Shown: piece after piece, positions 11,403-19,140 of the stretch
Numbering within the stretch: position 1 is the first letter of the stretch
Layout: the number at the start of each line of letters is the position of its first letter
NCBI GenBank assembly: GCA_029310945.1
Contig: JARJFC010000031.1
Coordinates: 1-48,686 of the forward strand
From: Leptospira sp. 96542
GTDB taxonomy: Bacteria > Spirochaetota > Leptospiria > Leptospirales > Leptospiraceae
DNA: 48,686 nucleotides
Reading direction: 5' to 3'
Program-made: the position numbers and the translations under genes
The notes under the pieces: model-generated
Told to the model about the DNA's origin: nothing
Database searches by the model: none
What the model saw: only the letters and a program-made list of their open reading frames with translations

Positions 11403-11412
11403 TTCGGTTCCT
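11387..11412 (+). terminator. Hairpin terminator of smc, spanning the stop codon
   Basis: Arms AGGAACCGAA (11387-11396) and TTCGGTTCCT (11403-11412) are perfectly complementary over 10 bp around the loop AGTTAA, which contains the smc stop codon. A T-rich run, CTCTTTTCT, follows. The shape fits a Rho-independent terminator, though the stem base sits inside the coding region and the T-tract is broken. Confidence 0.65.
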
Positions 11413-11453
11413 ACTCTTTTCTAGGTTTGGATTAAAAACGAACTGATTTGTTT

Positions 11454-11750
11454 TTATTTCATTGCCTGCATTTCTTTTCCAATGCATGCGGAAAAGTTTT
11501 TGCAGGTATCACCAGCGCTTGTGAGGCAAGAAGAGATCTTAGTGTAATACTTTGGACGGTTGCAGTTGAATTCGCAACCGCGACGGAGCATGTTTTTTTG
11601 TTCTTCTGTTGCGGAAGGATTCACTTGTAATGTACAGTTGTAAAACTTATCACAAGCCTCTTTGCATTTTGGAAAGTCTGCCGCAGTGAGGGTTCCTGAA
11701 AAAAGAACCAATGCAGCTAAAATTGAAAAGAAACGTTTTGTTTTTTTCAT
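11454..11750 (-). CDS. Small exported cysteine-rich protein
   Basis: A 98-residue protein with a clear Sec signal peptide (MKKTKRFFSILAALVLF, cleavage likely after GTLTA) and a mature part with eight cysteines: CKEAC, YNC, GCEFNC, SSC, DTC and SAC. The paired C-x3-C motifs with helical spacers resemble disulfide-stapled helical hairpins of periplasmic proteins. I do not recognise a named family. The ATG lies only 20 nt after the encoded CCA end of tRNA-Met on the same strand, with GAGGATAAAGGT as ribosome site, so it is probably expressed by read-through from the tRNA promoter. A T-rich stretch after the stop could end the transcript. Confidence 0.85.
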   Translation of the reverse strand: MKKTKRFFSILAALVLFSGTLTAADFPKCKEACDKFYNCTLQVNPSATEEQKNMLRRGCEFNCNRPKYYTKISSCLTSAGDTCKNFSACIGKEMQAMK

Positions 11751-11770
11751 ACCTTTATCCTCTCGATCTT

Positions 11771-11847
11771 TGGTAGCGAAGACGGGAGTCGAACCCGTGA
11801 CCTCAGGGTTATGAATCCTGTGCTCTAACCATCTGAGCTACCTCGCC
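11771..11847 (-). tRNA. tRNA-Met (anticodon CAT)
   Basis: A full cloverleaf reads on the minus strand: acceptor GGCGAGG pairing with CTTCGCT (ending in a G-T closing pair), D arm TAGCTCAGATGGTTAGAGCA, anticodon loop TTCATAA, T arm with GGTTCGACTCC, discriminator A and an encoded CCA. The CAT anticodon could be elongator Met, initiator, or lysidine-modified Ile. The 5' end is not the mismatched initiator type, and the body resembles elongator Met most, but Ile2 cannot be excluded by eye. Confidence 0.93.
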
Positions 11848-11870
11848 CTATAACCTTAGATCGTTTGGTC

Positions 11871-11898
11871 AGACTAAATCTTTAGTCCTTTCTGTCAT
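11871..11898 (-). promoter_or_regulatory. Probable housekeeping promoter of tRNA-Met
   Basis: On the minus strand ATGACA (-35) is separated by 16 nt from TAGTCT (-10), which lies 23 nt before the mature 5' end of the tRNA. The elements resemble the TTGACA/TATTCT promoter of the tRNA-Phe gene in this same window. It is the only promoter-like site that could also serve the cysteine-rich gene downstream of the tRNA. Confidence 0.5.
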
Positions 11899-11925
11899 TT
11901 TTGGAAGGATTGGATAAGGGTAAAC

Positions 11926-11957
11926 AAAAAAAAGCCCCAACCTAGATTGGGGCTTTT
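11926..11957 (-). terminator. Rho-independent terminator of glnA
   Basis: Arms AAAGCCCCAA and TTGGGGCTTT (11931-11940 and 11947-11956) form a perfect 10-bp stem with a 6-nt loop. On the minus strand it starts about 5 nt after the glnA stop codon and is followed by eight T residues. This is a textbook intrinsic terminator. Confidence 0.93.
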
Positions 11958-11961
11958 AGTT

Positions 11962-13422
11962 TTAGCAAGAATAGGTTGAAAGGAATTCGTATGGGTGAGG
12001 GCGACCTTCCCATGGCCAAATTTCTGTTTCAAACTTATAGTGTTGGTAAGTTTGTAAGAAATTTTCCGAAAACACATTTCCTTGTTTGAAAACTTCCCTT
12101 TGAGAAAGCATTTCTTCCACGGCTTCGCGGAGGGTATGCGGCATTTGTTTGATTCCTTTTTCTCGGATCTCATCCAAAGAAAGTTCGAACAAATCTTCCT
12201 CACGTGCAGGACCTGGATCCACTTTGTCTTTGATACCAGCAAGCCCAGCCATAAGCATTGCAGAGAACGCCAAATAAGGGTTAGCTGTTGAGTCAGGGAA
12301 ACGGAACTCAACACGTTTTGCCTTATCACCATTCACAAATGGAATACGGCAAGATGCGGAACGGTTTTGCGCTGAGTAAGTCAAAATCGACGGTGCTTCA
12401 AAACCAGGGATGAGTCGTTTATAAGAATTTGTGGATGCATTTGTAAAAGCAGCACAAGCTCTCGCATGTTTAAGAACCCCACCAACATAATTGAGTGCGA
12501 GGTCTGACAGCCCTTGGTATTTATCACCAGCAAACAAGTTTTTACCGTCTTTCCAAAGAGATTGGTGAACGTGCATACCGTTTCCATTGTCGCCAAAAAG
12601 TGGTTTCGGCATAAAAGTAGCCGTCTTACCGTGTTTATGGGCAACCATCTTTACGATGTATTTTAGCTTTTGAACATTGTCAGCCGCTTCAATCAAAGTA
12701 CCAAATTTAACACCAATTTCACCTTGTGCTTGGGCAACTTCGTGGTGAACCACAAAGGTTTCCATTCCAATTGCTTCCAATGTTTTTACGATTTCCGCAC
12801 GGAGATCCACTTGTGAGTCGATTGGAGCCACTGGAAAATAACCACCTTTGGTTCCTGGTCTGTGGCCTGAGTTGAAATTGATTTTTCCTGTGTTGTTTGA
12901 GCCTGGAATTTCTGAGTGAGTGTTCCAAATACCTTCGTTTGAATCGAGTTCATAGTATTGGCAGTTGATTTCATCTCTGATTTTCAAACTGTCAAAAATG
13001 AAAAATTCGTTCTCTGGTCCGAAGTAGGCTGTGTCAGCAACTCCAGCAGACTTCATGTATTCCAAAGCTTTTTTTGCAATGGATCTTGGGCATTTTTCAT
13101 AGTATTCGTTTTTGTAGATATCCCAAACATCGCAGAACATAACAAGAGTTTTGTCCGAAGTAAACGGATCCAAAAATGCTGTTGAGATTTCTGGATGTAA
13201 TTGCATATCGGAAGCATTGATTGGCTGCCAACGAGCAATGGACGATCCGTCAAACGGGATTCCTTGGAATGTTTCTTCTGTTACTGAATTCACATAGTAA
13301 GAAACGTGGTGCCACATTCCTTTGATATCCGTAAATCGGAAGTCGTAGAAAATGACTCCATTTTTTTTGGCATACTCAACCACTTCCTTTCCGGAAGTAA
13401 ATTTTGGGGTTGCGAACTGCAT
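11962..13422 (-). CDS. glnA: Glutamine synthetase, type I, with Phe at the adenylylation position
   Basis: GlnA makes glutamine from glutamate, ammonia and ATP in the cytoplasm. The 486-residue length and order of motifs are those of dodecameric GSI: FDGSSI (57-62), the metal ligand block GPENEFF (135-141), the ammonium/ATP region with [10 protein letters not shown] (281-290), NRSASCRIP, and [14 protein letters not shown] (372-385). The loop that in enterobacteria carries the adenylylated tyrosine (NLYDLP) reads DLFELS here, with Phe at 412, so classical GlnE control should not work. AAGGAG precedes the ATG. A sigma-54-type promoter lies 55 nt upstream, and a strong terminator follows the stop, so the gene is probably monocistronic and nitrogen-regulated. 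Confidence 0.97.
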   Translation of the reverse strand: MQFATPKFTSGKEVVEYAKKNGVIFYDFRFTDIKGMWHHVSYYVNSVTEETFQGIPFDGSSIARWQPINASDMQLHPEISTAFLDPFTSDKTLVMFCDVWDIYKNEYYEKCPRSIAKKALEYMKSAGVADTAYFGPENEFFIFDSLKIRDEINCQYYELDSNEGIWNTHSEIPGSNNTGKINFNSGHRPGTKGGYFPVAPIDSQVDLRAEIVKTLEAIGMETFVVHHEVAQAQGEIGVKFGTLIEAADNVQKLKYIVKMVAHKHGKTATFMPKPLFGDNGNGMHVHQSLWKDGKNLFAGDKYQGLSDLALNYVGGVLKHARACAAFTNASTNSYKRLIPGFEAPSILTYSAQNRSASCRIPFVNGDKAKRVEFRFPDSTANPYLAFSAMLMAGLAGIKDKVDPGPAREEDLFELSLDEIREKGIKQMPHTLREAVEEMLSQREVFKQGNVFSENFLQTYQHYKFETEIWPWEGRPHPYEFLSTYSC

Positions 13423-13476
13423 CTTATTCTCCTTCTTTCAGAGGTTCGGTCTGATTCAATCTGGTATCACTTTGAT

Positions 13477-13492
13477 TGCAAGATTTATACCA
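13477..13492 (-). promoter_or_regulatory. Sigma-54 (RpoN) type promoter for glnA
   Basis: The minus strand reads TGGTATAAATCTTGCA. It keeps the invariant GG (-24) and GC (-12) with the exact 10-nt spacing, and the TTGCA of the -12 element; two positions of the -24 element differ from TGGCAC. Transcription would begin about 12 nt downstream, leaving a leader of roughly 45 nt with the AAGGAG site. Such a promoter needs an enhancer-binding protein; I did not find an obvious NtrC-like dyad upstream. Confidence 0.75.
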
Positions 13493-13805
13493 AAGCAAAA
13501 CGACTTAATTTTAAGGGATTCGTAGTGTTTCTAAGCAATATGAGGAATAAAGCAGGATTATGTTGTAAGCAAAACGAATATTTGTTAGGCAAAATGTTCA
13601 TTAAGTATGCAAATTTTTATCAGGGATGCAAGTTTCGAATCCCAATCAATCGATAAAAACAGAAAATTACATTGAGGATGGTGAAAATTTTTTTCCAAAA
13701 CACGGTGAGTTAGGAAAACCTGAAAGAAATTTCCTAAAATACGGAAAATCAGGGAAAGCACCAAAACAAGGTTCTGATTAAATTGGGCAATCTTGTGGTT
13801 TTATT
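13493..13805. other. Intergenic region between glnA and the PAS-GAF-SpoIIE gene
   Basis: This stretch separates two divergent genes and, beyond the sigma-54 site at its left edge and the inverted repeat at 13710-13737, shows no coding potential that I trust. It is AT-rich with recurring GGCAA, GGAAA and GCAAA words. Enhancer sites for glnA activation and a promoter for the rightward gene would be expected here, but neither could be pinned down. Confidence 0.6.
13710..13737. repeat. Inverted repeat upstream of the PAS-GAF-SpoIIE gene
   Basis: TTAGGAAA (13710-13717) and TTTCCTAA (13730-13737) form a perfect 8-bp dyad with a 12-nt spacer, centred about 80 nt before the start of the rightward gene and about 300 nt upstream of glnA. 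The centre spacing is 20 nt, two helical turns, as for a dimeric regulator. The protein that would bind is unknown. Confidence 0.45.
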
Positions 13806-15581
13806 ATGGCAAAAGTTTGGGGAAAACAAACACTATTCCCAATGAGTTCTCGTACACCAGGGTTTGGCCACTACCAGCACTTGGAAAGTTTCATCCATTT
13901 GTCATTGGATCCCATTTGGTGTTACGAACTGGATTCCCCCATGCCCACCACACTGCCCTTAAGCGAACAAGTGCGGTTTTTATACGAACATAGTTTGGTG
14001 AGAGAATGCAACGAAGCAACGGCCAAACTCTATGGCCTTGAATCTATCTCTCAAATGAAAGGTAAACTCATTAAGGATCTCATTCCTTTGGGGGATTTTA
14101 GCCCTATTTATCAATTTGTGAATGCTTCTTATCGTTTGGAAAACTTAGAATATGAAGAAGTTTTAACGGATGGCAGGCGACGTTTTTTTCTTCTGAATGT
14201 GATCGGTCAGGTTGAAAATGGATTTCTCATCAGGTCTTGGGGGCAACAGAAAGAAATCACATCCATCCGGGAAGCAGAATCTCGTATGGGAGGGCTCCTA
14301 AAATTTTCGCAATTGGTAAGTGAAATATCAAAAACGTTTGTTATGTCAAAGGCCGAATTCATTTCGGATGCCATCCATTTTGCCATCGAGGAACTAGGTA
14401 AGTTTGCATTGGCGGACAGAGTGTTCGTTGCAGAAATATCGGCTGATAAAAAATCATTGTCGGTTACACACGAGTGGTTGGATGAAGGCATTCCCTCTCT
14501 ATATAGTGCAGGCACAAAACTTCCCATTTCAAAAATGAACCCTGAAAGGCTTGGGGTATTGGCATCGGCAGAAGGAATGGTTCACATTGCGGATACTTCT
14601 TTGGAAGAGGGTGATTGGCAAAAACAGCTTTTCCAGTCGGCACAAGTCAAATCTCTCCTTGTTATGGGCTTAAGAGACGAGGGGAATTTAGTGGGAATTA
14701 TCGGAATCACAACCTATGAAAAAATTGGAATTTGGTCAGATGAAACCAAGCAAATGTTAGGTTTTGTTTCTGGTCTCGTTTCGCAAGGTTTGGTGCGTGC
14801 TAAAAATGAGATTAAGCTAAAAATAAAAGAAAAAATTTTGCAAAGGTTTTATTCCGATGTAAAAGAAGATTTAGCTCTCGCAAAACTCACACAGGATGCT
14901 TGGGTTACAACTGACTTTGGAAATTATCCTGGCGTAAAAATTGAATCAAGATTTTTACCATATGATGAGATTGGTGGCGATCTTATCCTTTGTGAAAGAC
15001 CTTCCGAGGATTGTATCGATATTTTTTTTGGGGATATTTCTGGTCACGGAATCAGTTCAGCACTTGTGTCTGGAATTGTTGCCGTTACATTCAAAAAGTA
15101 TTCGAAACCGAACCTTTCGCCAAAAGAAATTTTGGCTTCCATTCATAACGAATTAAAAACAGTAATTTTCAAACACCATTTATCGGCGTGTATGTTGCGC
15201 ATTTTCCCAAACAAGAAGGAAGTTGTATTTTCCTTTGCGGGTCACCCACCAGCAGTCACTTGGAACGAAGAATCAGAGGATTTAGGTCTAATCAAGGATG
15301 AAATGTATCCAATTTTGTTACTGGACGAGTGGGAAGGAAATGACATTTCGCACAGTTTCAAAAAAGGGGATCGTTTGTTACTTTATTCCGATGGGATTTA
15401 CGAATTGGAAGAACCTGGTGTTGGGTATTTGGGATTAGATTTGTTTCTATCCGAACTAAAAAGTTTTGTTTCTGATGCAGGATCGAATAAAGATCTTCTT
15501 AAAAAACTGATTACAAATTGTTTAATTGATAAAGAACGTATTGTCCATGATGATATTGCAATCTTAATGATAGAGTTTTAA
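13806..15581 (+). CDS. PAS-GAF-PP2C (SpoIIE-type) serine phosphatase
   Basis: A 591-residue soluble signalling protein. A PAS-like region covers about 55-150 (VRECNEATAKLYG), a GAF domain about 175-345, and a PP2C/SpoIIE phosphatase about 370-590. Metal-binding acidic residues are intact in GGDLILCE, FGDISGHG, YSDGIYEL and the final HDDIAILMIEF. SpoIIE-type enzymes dephosphorylate anti-anti-sigma (STAS) proteins in partner-switching cascades; no STAS or anti-sigma gene is adjacent, so the target must be elsewhere. The sensory half has no membrane segment, implying a cytosolic cue. ATG 13806 has a weak ribosome site; ATG 13842 is an alternative. The 3' end shares TTAA with the convergent gene. 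Confidence 0.88.
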   Translation: MAKVWGKQTLFPMSSRTPGFGHYQHLESFIHLSLDPIWCYELDSPMPTTLPLSEQVRFLYEHSLVRECNEATAKLYGLESISQMKGKLIKDLIPLGDFSPIYQFVNASYRLENLEYEEVLTDGRRRFFLLNVIGQVENGFLIRSWGQQKEITSIREAESRMGGLLKFSQLVSEISKTFVMSKAEFISDAIHFAIEELGKFALADRVFVAEISADKKSLSVTHEWLDEGIPSLYSAGTKLPISKMNPERLGVLASAEGMVHIADTSLEEGDWQKQLFQSAQVKSLLVMGLRDEGNLVGIIGITTYEKIGIWSDETKQMLGFVSGLVSQGLVRAKNEIKLKIKEKILQRFYSDVKEDLALAKLTQDAWVTTDFGNYPGVKIESRFLPYDEIGGDLILCERPSEDCIDIFFGDISGHGISSALVSGIVAVTFKKYSKPNLSPKEILASIHNELKTVIFKHHLSACMLRIFPNKKEVVFSFAGHPPAVTWNEESEDLGLIKDEMYPILLLDEWEGNDISHSFKKGDRLLLYSDGIYELEEPGVGYLGLDLFLSELKSFVSDAGSNKDLLKKLITNCLIDKERIVHDDIAILMIEF

Positions 15582-16309
15582 TTTTCTCTGTCCGCAATAT
15601 CAATCGCCTTCGCATCTGCCTCAGGGTATTTTTGTAAGTATTCACTCACTACTTTTTGTTTGCCTGCCAACCGATCCAAATGATTTTTTATGATATGATC
15701 GAAATCCAGTTTGCCAGTGACAATTTCGTATCGTTCCGTTTCGATGGTTCCTAAATCTAAGTCACTGGGAACTTCGTTTGCTCGGTCTGCATAAAATTTT
15801 GCTTTTTCCCAATAGGGAATTGCCTCTTTGTAAAAAGCTTCTGCAACACCAAAAGATTCTTTCAATTCATGGGCAAAATCTAGGTTATAAAAATACAAAT
15901 GGCGTTTGTCAAATTTGGATGCAATTCGCATATAAGAACGCATGATTTGTACATTCATATGCATAAACATTAAATTTCTATATTTGTAATATTCTTGTTC
16001 TGTTTTAACTTCACATAATGCATGTTTTGGATGGCGAAATCGTTTATTGAGTCCGATTTTTAGCCAGTAGATATTTTTCCTGAGTTCGTTTTCATTATAG
16101 TGTTGTTTGAGGTTATAAAGTTCGTAAAAATCTTCTAAGTACTTAGGATCCCATTTGTGTAGTTTATAAGGAACCCAATCCGAAAATTTAGTATAGGGTC
16201 CATTTTTTTCATATTCGTAATTATAATCGATGTCTGTTTCCCACGAGAAAACTCCCGCCGGTAGTAAAAAAAAGAGAAAACAGAATAGTCCTAATTTTTG
16301 GCGCACCAT
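15578..16309 (-). CDS. Exported hypothetical protein
   Basis: A 243-residue protein with a clear N-terminal signal peptide (hydrophobic LGLFCFLFFLLPAGVFS, cleavage likely after VFS). The mature part is rich in Tyr, Lys and Glu and helical in character, with phrases such as KNIYWLKIGLNKRFRHP and AEAFYKEAIPYWEKAKFYADRAN, the latter resembling a single TPR-like helix pair. I do not recognise a family. It lies just downstream of the response regulator gene on the same strand (about 44 nt), so may be read with it. It ends tail-to-tail with the phosphatase gene, sharing TTAA. Confidence 0.8.
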   Translation of the reverse strand: MVRQKLGLFCFLFFLLPAGVFSWETDIDYNYEYEKNGPYTKFSDWVPYKLHKWDPKYLEDFYELYNLKQHYNENELRKNIYWLKIGLNKRFRHPKHALCEVKTEQEYYKYRNLMFMHMNVQIMRSYMRIASKFDKRHLYFYNLDFAHELKESFGVAEAFYKEAIPYWEKAKFYADRANEVPSDLDLGTIETERYEIVTGKLDFDHIIKNHLDRLAGKQKVVSEYLQKYPEADAKAIDIADREN

Positions 16310-16353
16310 CCCTTTTTATATCGGATGGATTCGAAAAAAGAATAACAAACAAG

Positions 16354-17037
16354 TCAAACCAAAGGTGCAATGGGGGCTGTCCATTGGTAACCCACCCCTC
16401 GGACATTGCGGATAGAGGATTCACCCAAGGCTTCCCGCAATCGGACAATGGCATTGTCTATGGTTCGTTCCGTGGGAAAACTTTCTTCACCCACTAGGAA
16501 GTCCAAAATTTCCGAACGACTGAAAACTTTTTCTGGTTCCTTTAGGAGGAGGGCAAGTAATGCATTATCTCTTTTCGAGATGGGGATGGTTTCTCCTGAT
16601 TCTTTTTTGACGAGGAAAGAATCCAAGTGAATCTCAAGATTGCCAGTTTTCCATTTTTTCCCAAAATTGGGGCTTGTGATGGAAACCACACGTTCGAGCC
16701 GGATTAGAAATTCTTTTAGATGGAAGGGTTTGGGAATGAATTCCACTGCTCCAAGCTCAAAACCCTTCAATCGTTCTTGGGCACCGGCCTGGGCTGTCAA
16801 AAATAGGAAGGGGAGTTTGGGTTGGATTTTTAAAAAACTTTCAGCCAGCACAAATCCGTTTCCATCTGGGAGTCTGAGGTCAAAAACCACAATTTCAAAA
16901 GCGTCTTTTTTAAAACTGCCTGTCGCTTCTTTGGCTGTTTTCACCCAAGTGACACGGTAATTATCAATTTCCAACCTGTCCTTTAAGGTTTCACCCAAAC
17001 TTTCATCATCTTCTACCAGTAAAATCCTTGGTTTCAT
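16354..17037 (-). CDS. OmpR/PhoB-family response regulator
   Basis: A 227-residue two-domain regulator. The receiver (1-120) has the acidic pair at D10/D11 (LLVEDDES), the phospho-acceptor D53 (VFDLRLPDG), T81 and K103 (FIPKPF). The C-terminal winged helix (about 130-222) has the usual RTIDNAIVRLREAL recognition region and ends in RGVGYQW. Its start overlaps the stop of the histidine kinase gene by 4 nt, which fixes it as the partner. The regulon is not evident; the neighbouring exported protein gene downstream is a candidate target or co-transcribed product. It is not obviously the heme-responsive HemR, since no heme genes are near. Confidence 0.94.
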   Translation of the reverse strand: MKPRILLVEDDESLGETLKDRLEIDNYRVTWVKTAKEATGSFKKDAFEIVVFDLRLPDGNGFVLAESFLKIQPKLPFLFLTAQAGAQERLKGFELGAVEFIPKPFHLKEFLIRLERVVSITSPNFGKKWKTGNLEIHLDSFLVKKESGETIPISKRDNALLALLLKEPEKVFSRSEILDFLVGEESFPTERTIDNAIVRLREALGESSIRNVRGVGYQWTAPIAPLV

Positions 17038-17918
17038 TCGAGTTTAAACTCCAATTGGACAACAAAACCTTCGTTTGGTTTGGGAAACTTGAGTTTGCCA
17101 TTCATTTTTTTTGCTAACTTTTTTACAATGTAGAGACCAATACCAGAGCCGCTCGTGGCAGTGAGTCGTACAAATGGTTTTGTCAGATATTTGTGATCGC
17201 CTTGGAATCCTGACCCATTGTCTTCTACAAAAAATTGAATCAAAGATTCGTCCTTTTGTACCTTAATTTTGATGGACTTTGCTTTACCGTGCCTGCGTGC
17301 ATTGTCCACTAGATTCTTAAAGATCGATTCCAATGCCTTTCTGTCAATTTTGAATGTGAAGTTTGGATCCAAAAGAACTTCCCATTCCACTTGGGATTCC
17401 GAATGGAAAAAATTTTCTTTTAGTTCTAAAATGGAAGTTGTTTCCAAATACAAACTTTCTCCCTGCATGAGACTCGCCAAATAAAAAGCATTGCCCATTT
17501 GGGATTCAATCCTTTGGTTTTCTTTCCAAAGTTTGTTCAATTTTTTTGTCAAGTCCGGATCCTTTGTGGATTCCATCATCACCTCGATTTGCAGTTGTAA
17601 GCTGGCTATGGGTGTTCTCATCTCATGGGTGACAGTGGAAAAAAAATCAGATATCAGCTTAGAACGTTTTTCATCCCTATAAGATAGAATGGTGAGTGTG
17701 ATCCCACCTAGTGTAAGGATGATGAGGAAAAAACTTCCTTCCAATTGTAACATTCGGTTCACTCGGTGGAGTTCCGTTTGGCTTTCGGCGCTCACAGAAA
17801 TTTCGGAAATGGTTTTTGCTTGCCTGAATCCCAAAATCCACCACCAGACACCGAGGGAAAGGGCTAAGGCAAGCCATGCCAAAGAAAAGAACATCCTGAA
17901 TTGTGAAAAAGCTCGCAA
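17034..17918 (-). CDS. Membrane sensor histidine kinase
   Basis: A 294-residue kinase starting at TTG 17918 with GAGG seven nt upstream (ATG 17894 is an alternative). Two membrane segments (about 10-30 and 60-80) enclose a loop of only about 30 residues, so the extracytoplasmic sensing surface is tiny. The H box FSTVTHEMRTP has the phospho-acceptor H98; N box NLVDNARRHG, G1 VEDNGSGF and G2 GSGIGLYIVKKL complete a HATPase domain. The design resembles kinases that sense the membrane or a partner protein rather than a soluble ligand. It precedes and overlaps the response regulator gene by 4 nt. Confidence 0.93.
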   Translation of the reverse strand: MRAFSQFRMFFSLAWLALALSLGVWWWILGFRQAKTISEISVSAESQTELHRVNRMLQLEGSFFLIILTLGGITLTILSYRDEKRSKLISDFFSTVTHEMRTPIASLQLQIEVMMESTKDPDLTKKLNKLWKENQRIESQMGNAFYLASLMQGESLYLETTSILELKENFFHSESQVEWEVLLDPNFTFKIDRKALESIFKNLVDNARRHGKAKSIKIKVQKDESLIQFFVEDNGSGFQGDHKYLTKPFVRLTATSGSGIGLYIVKKLAKKMNGKLKFPKPNEGFVVQLEFKLE

Positions 17919-18069
17919 ACCAAAAACCTCAAGGCCTCCAGGTTATGGCAAAGAACCCCCCTAGACAACCAAATTCGTGCATATGTGGTTTCTTCTTGGA
18001 AACAAACTAGGAGAAAAAGGGGTTGTCACGGGGGCTTTATCGCAGAATTTATTTTTAAGGAGAACCACT

Positions 18070-19134
18070 TTGAACTTCGACGAAATTTCGAAACACCTAG
18101 GAAAGGACGCAGAATCCCTCCTTGGATTCAAAAACCCAAATATAGCAAAAGAATTAATACATGTACCAGGCAGCGACTGGGTTGATCGGATTTTTTCTCC
18201 CACAGACAGATCCATCCCAGTACTCAAAAATATCCAGGCACTCCTGGGACATGGAAGACTTGGCAACACAGGTTATGTATCCATCCTACCAGTAGACCAA
18301 GGAATTGAACATTCAGCAGGCGCATCCTTTGCCAAAAATCCAATTTATTTTGATGGTGAAAACATCATCAAACTTGCGATGGAAGGCGGTTGCAACGGTG
18401 TGGCCACCACTTTGGGTGTACTTGGTTCTGTGGCTCGCAAGTATGCACACAAAATCCCTTTTATTCTAAAAATCAATCACAACGAACTTTTGACATACCC
18501 AAACAAAAGTGAACAAATCCTTTTTGCTACAGTAAAACAAGCCCATGACCAAGGTTGTGTTGCCATCGGAGCCACCATTTATTTTGGTTCAGCAGACGCA
18601 GGAAGGGAAATCGTGGAAATTTCGAAAGTGTTTCAAATGGCTCATGAATTGGGTATGGCAACCATTCTTTGGTGTTATATTAGAAATAATGCCTTCAAAA
18701 AAGACAAAGACTACCATGTTTCTGCAGACCTCACTGGGCAAGCAAACCATTTAGGTGTAACGATCCAAGCTGATATCATTAAACAGAAGTTACCTGAAAA
18801 TAATGGTGGATATAATGTTCTAAACCAAGAATCAAGTTATGGTAAAACAGACAAACGTATCTATTCCGATTTAACTTCTGACCACCCAATAGACCTAACT
18901 CGTTACCAAGTGGCGAATTGTTATATGGGAAGAGCAGGTCTAATCAACTCTGGCGGAGCATCTGGTGAGAACGATTTACAAGAAGCGTTAAAAACGGCAG
19001 TAATTAACAAACGTGCAGGTGGTATGGGGCTCATCTCTGGAAGAAAAGCATTCCAAAAACCAATGAACGAAGGTGTTTCTTTATTGCATGCAATCCAAGA
19101 TGTATACCTTACAAAAGAGATTACAGTTGCATAA
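18070..19134 (+). CDS. fbaB: Class I fructose-bisphosphate aldolase (FbaB/DhnA type)
   Basis: Cleaves fructose 1,6-bisphosphate to triose phosphates through a lysine Schiff base. I set the start at TTG 18070, with AAGGAG at 18057-18062; the frame is open further back to ATG 17977, but the resulting 354 residues match the FbaB length. Family features: [10 protein letters not shown] near residue 75, [19 protein letters not shown], and QADIIKQK, whose first Lys (238) fits the Schiff-base lysine of E. coli FbaB. The C-terminal phosphate-binding part has [14 protein letters not shown] and GLISGRKAF. It starts 151 nt from the divergent kinase and ends 6 nt before malQ. Confidence 0.92.
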   Translation: MNFDEISKHLGKDAESLLGFKNPNIAKELIHVPGSDWVDRIFSPTDRSIPVLKNIQALLGHGRLGNTGYVSILPVDQGIEHSAGASFAKNPIYFDGENIIKLAMEGGCNGVATTLGVLGSVARKYAHKIPFILKINHNELLTYPNKSEQILFATVKQAHDQGCVAIGATIYFGSADAGREIVEISKVFQMAHELGMATILWCYIRNNAFKKDKDYHVSADLTGQANHLGVTIQADIIKQKLPENNGGYNVLNQESSYGKTDKRIYSDLTSDHPIDLTRYQVANCYMGRAGLINSGGASGENDLQEALKTAVINKRAGGMGLISGRKAFQKPMNEGVSLLHAIQDVYLTKEITVA

Positions 19135-19140
19135 ATTGGT

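Noticed and set aside
13461..13480. A second sigma-54-like match on the plus strand (TGG...TTGCA)
   Set aside because: The GG to GC distance is 13 nt, not 10, so it cannot be an RpoN promoter.
13306..13656. 116-codon plus-strand frame over the glnA start and its promoter
   Set aside because: Half lies antisense to glnA and the rest covers the sigma-54 promoter; composition is not protein-like.
16354..17918. Identification of the two-component system as HemKR
   Set aside because: No heme biosynthesis genes or TGACA-N6-TGACA boxes were seen nearby; only the general family is supported.
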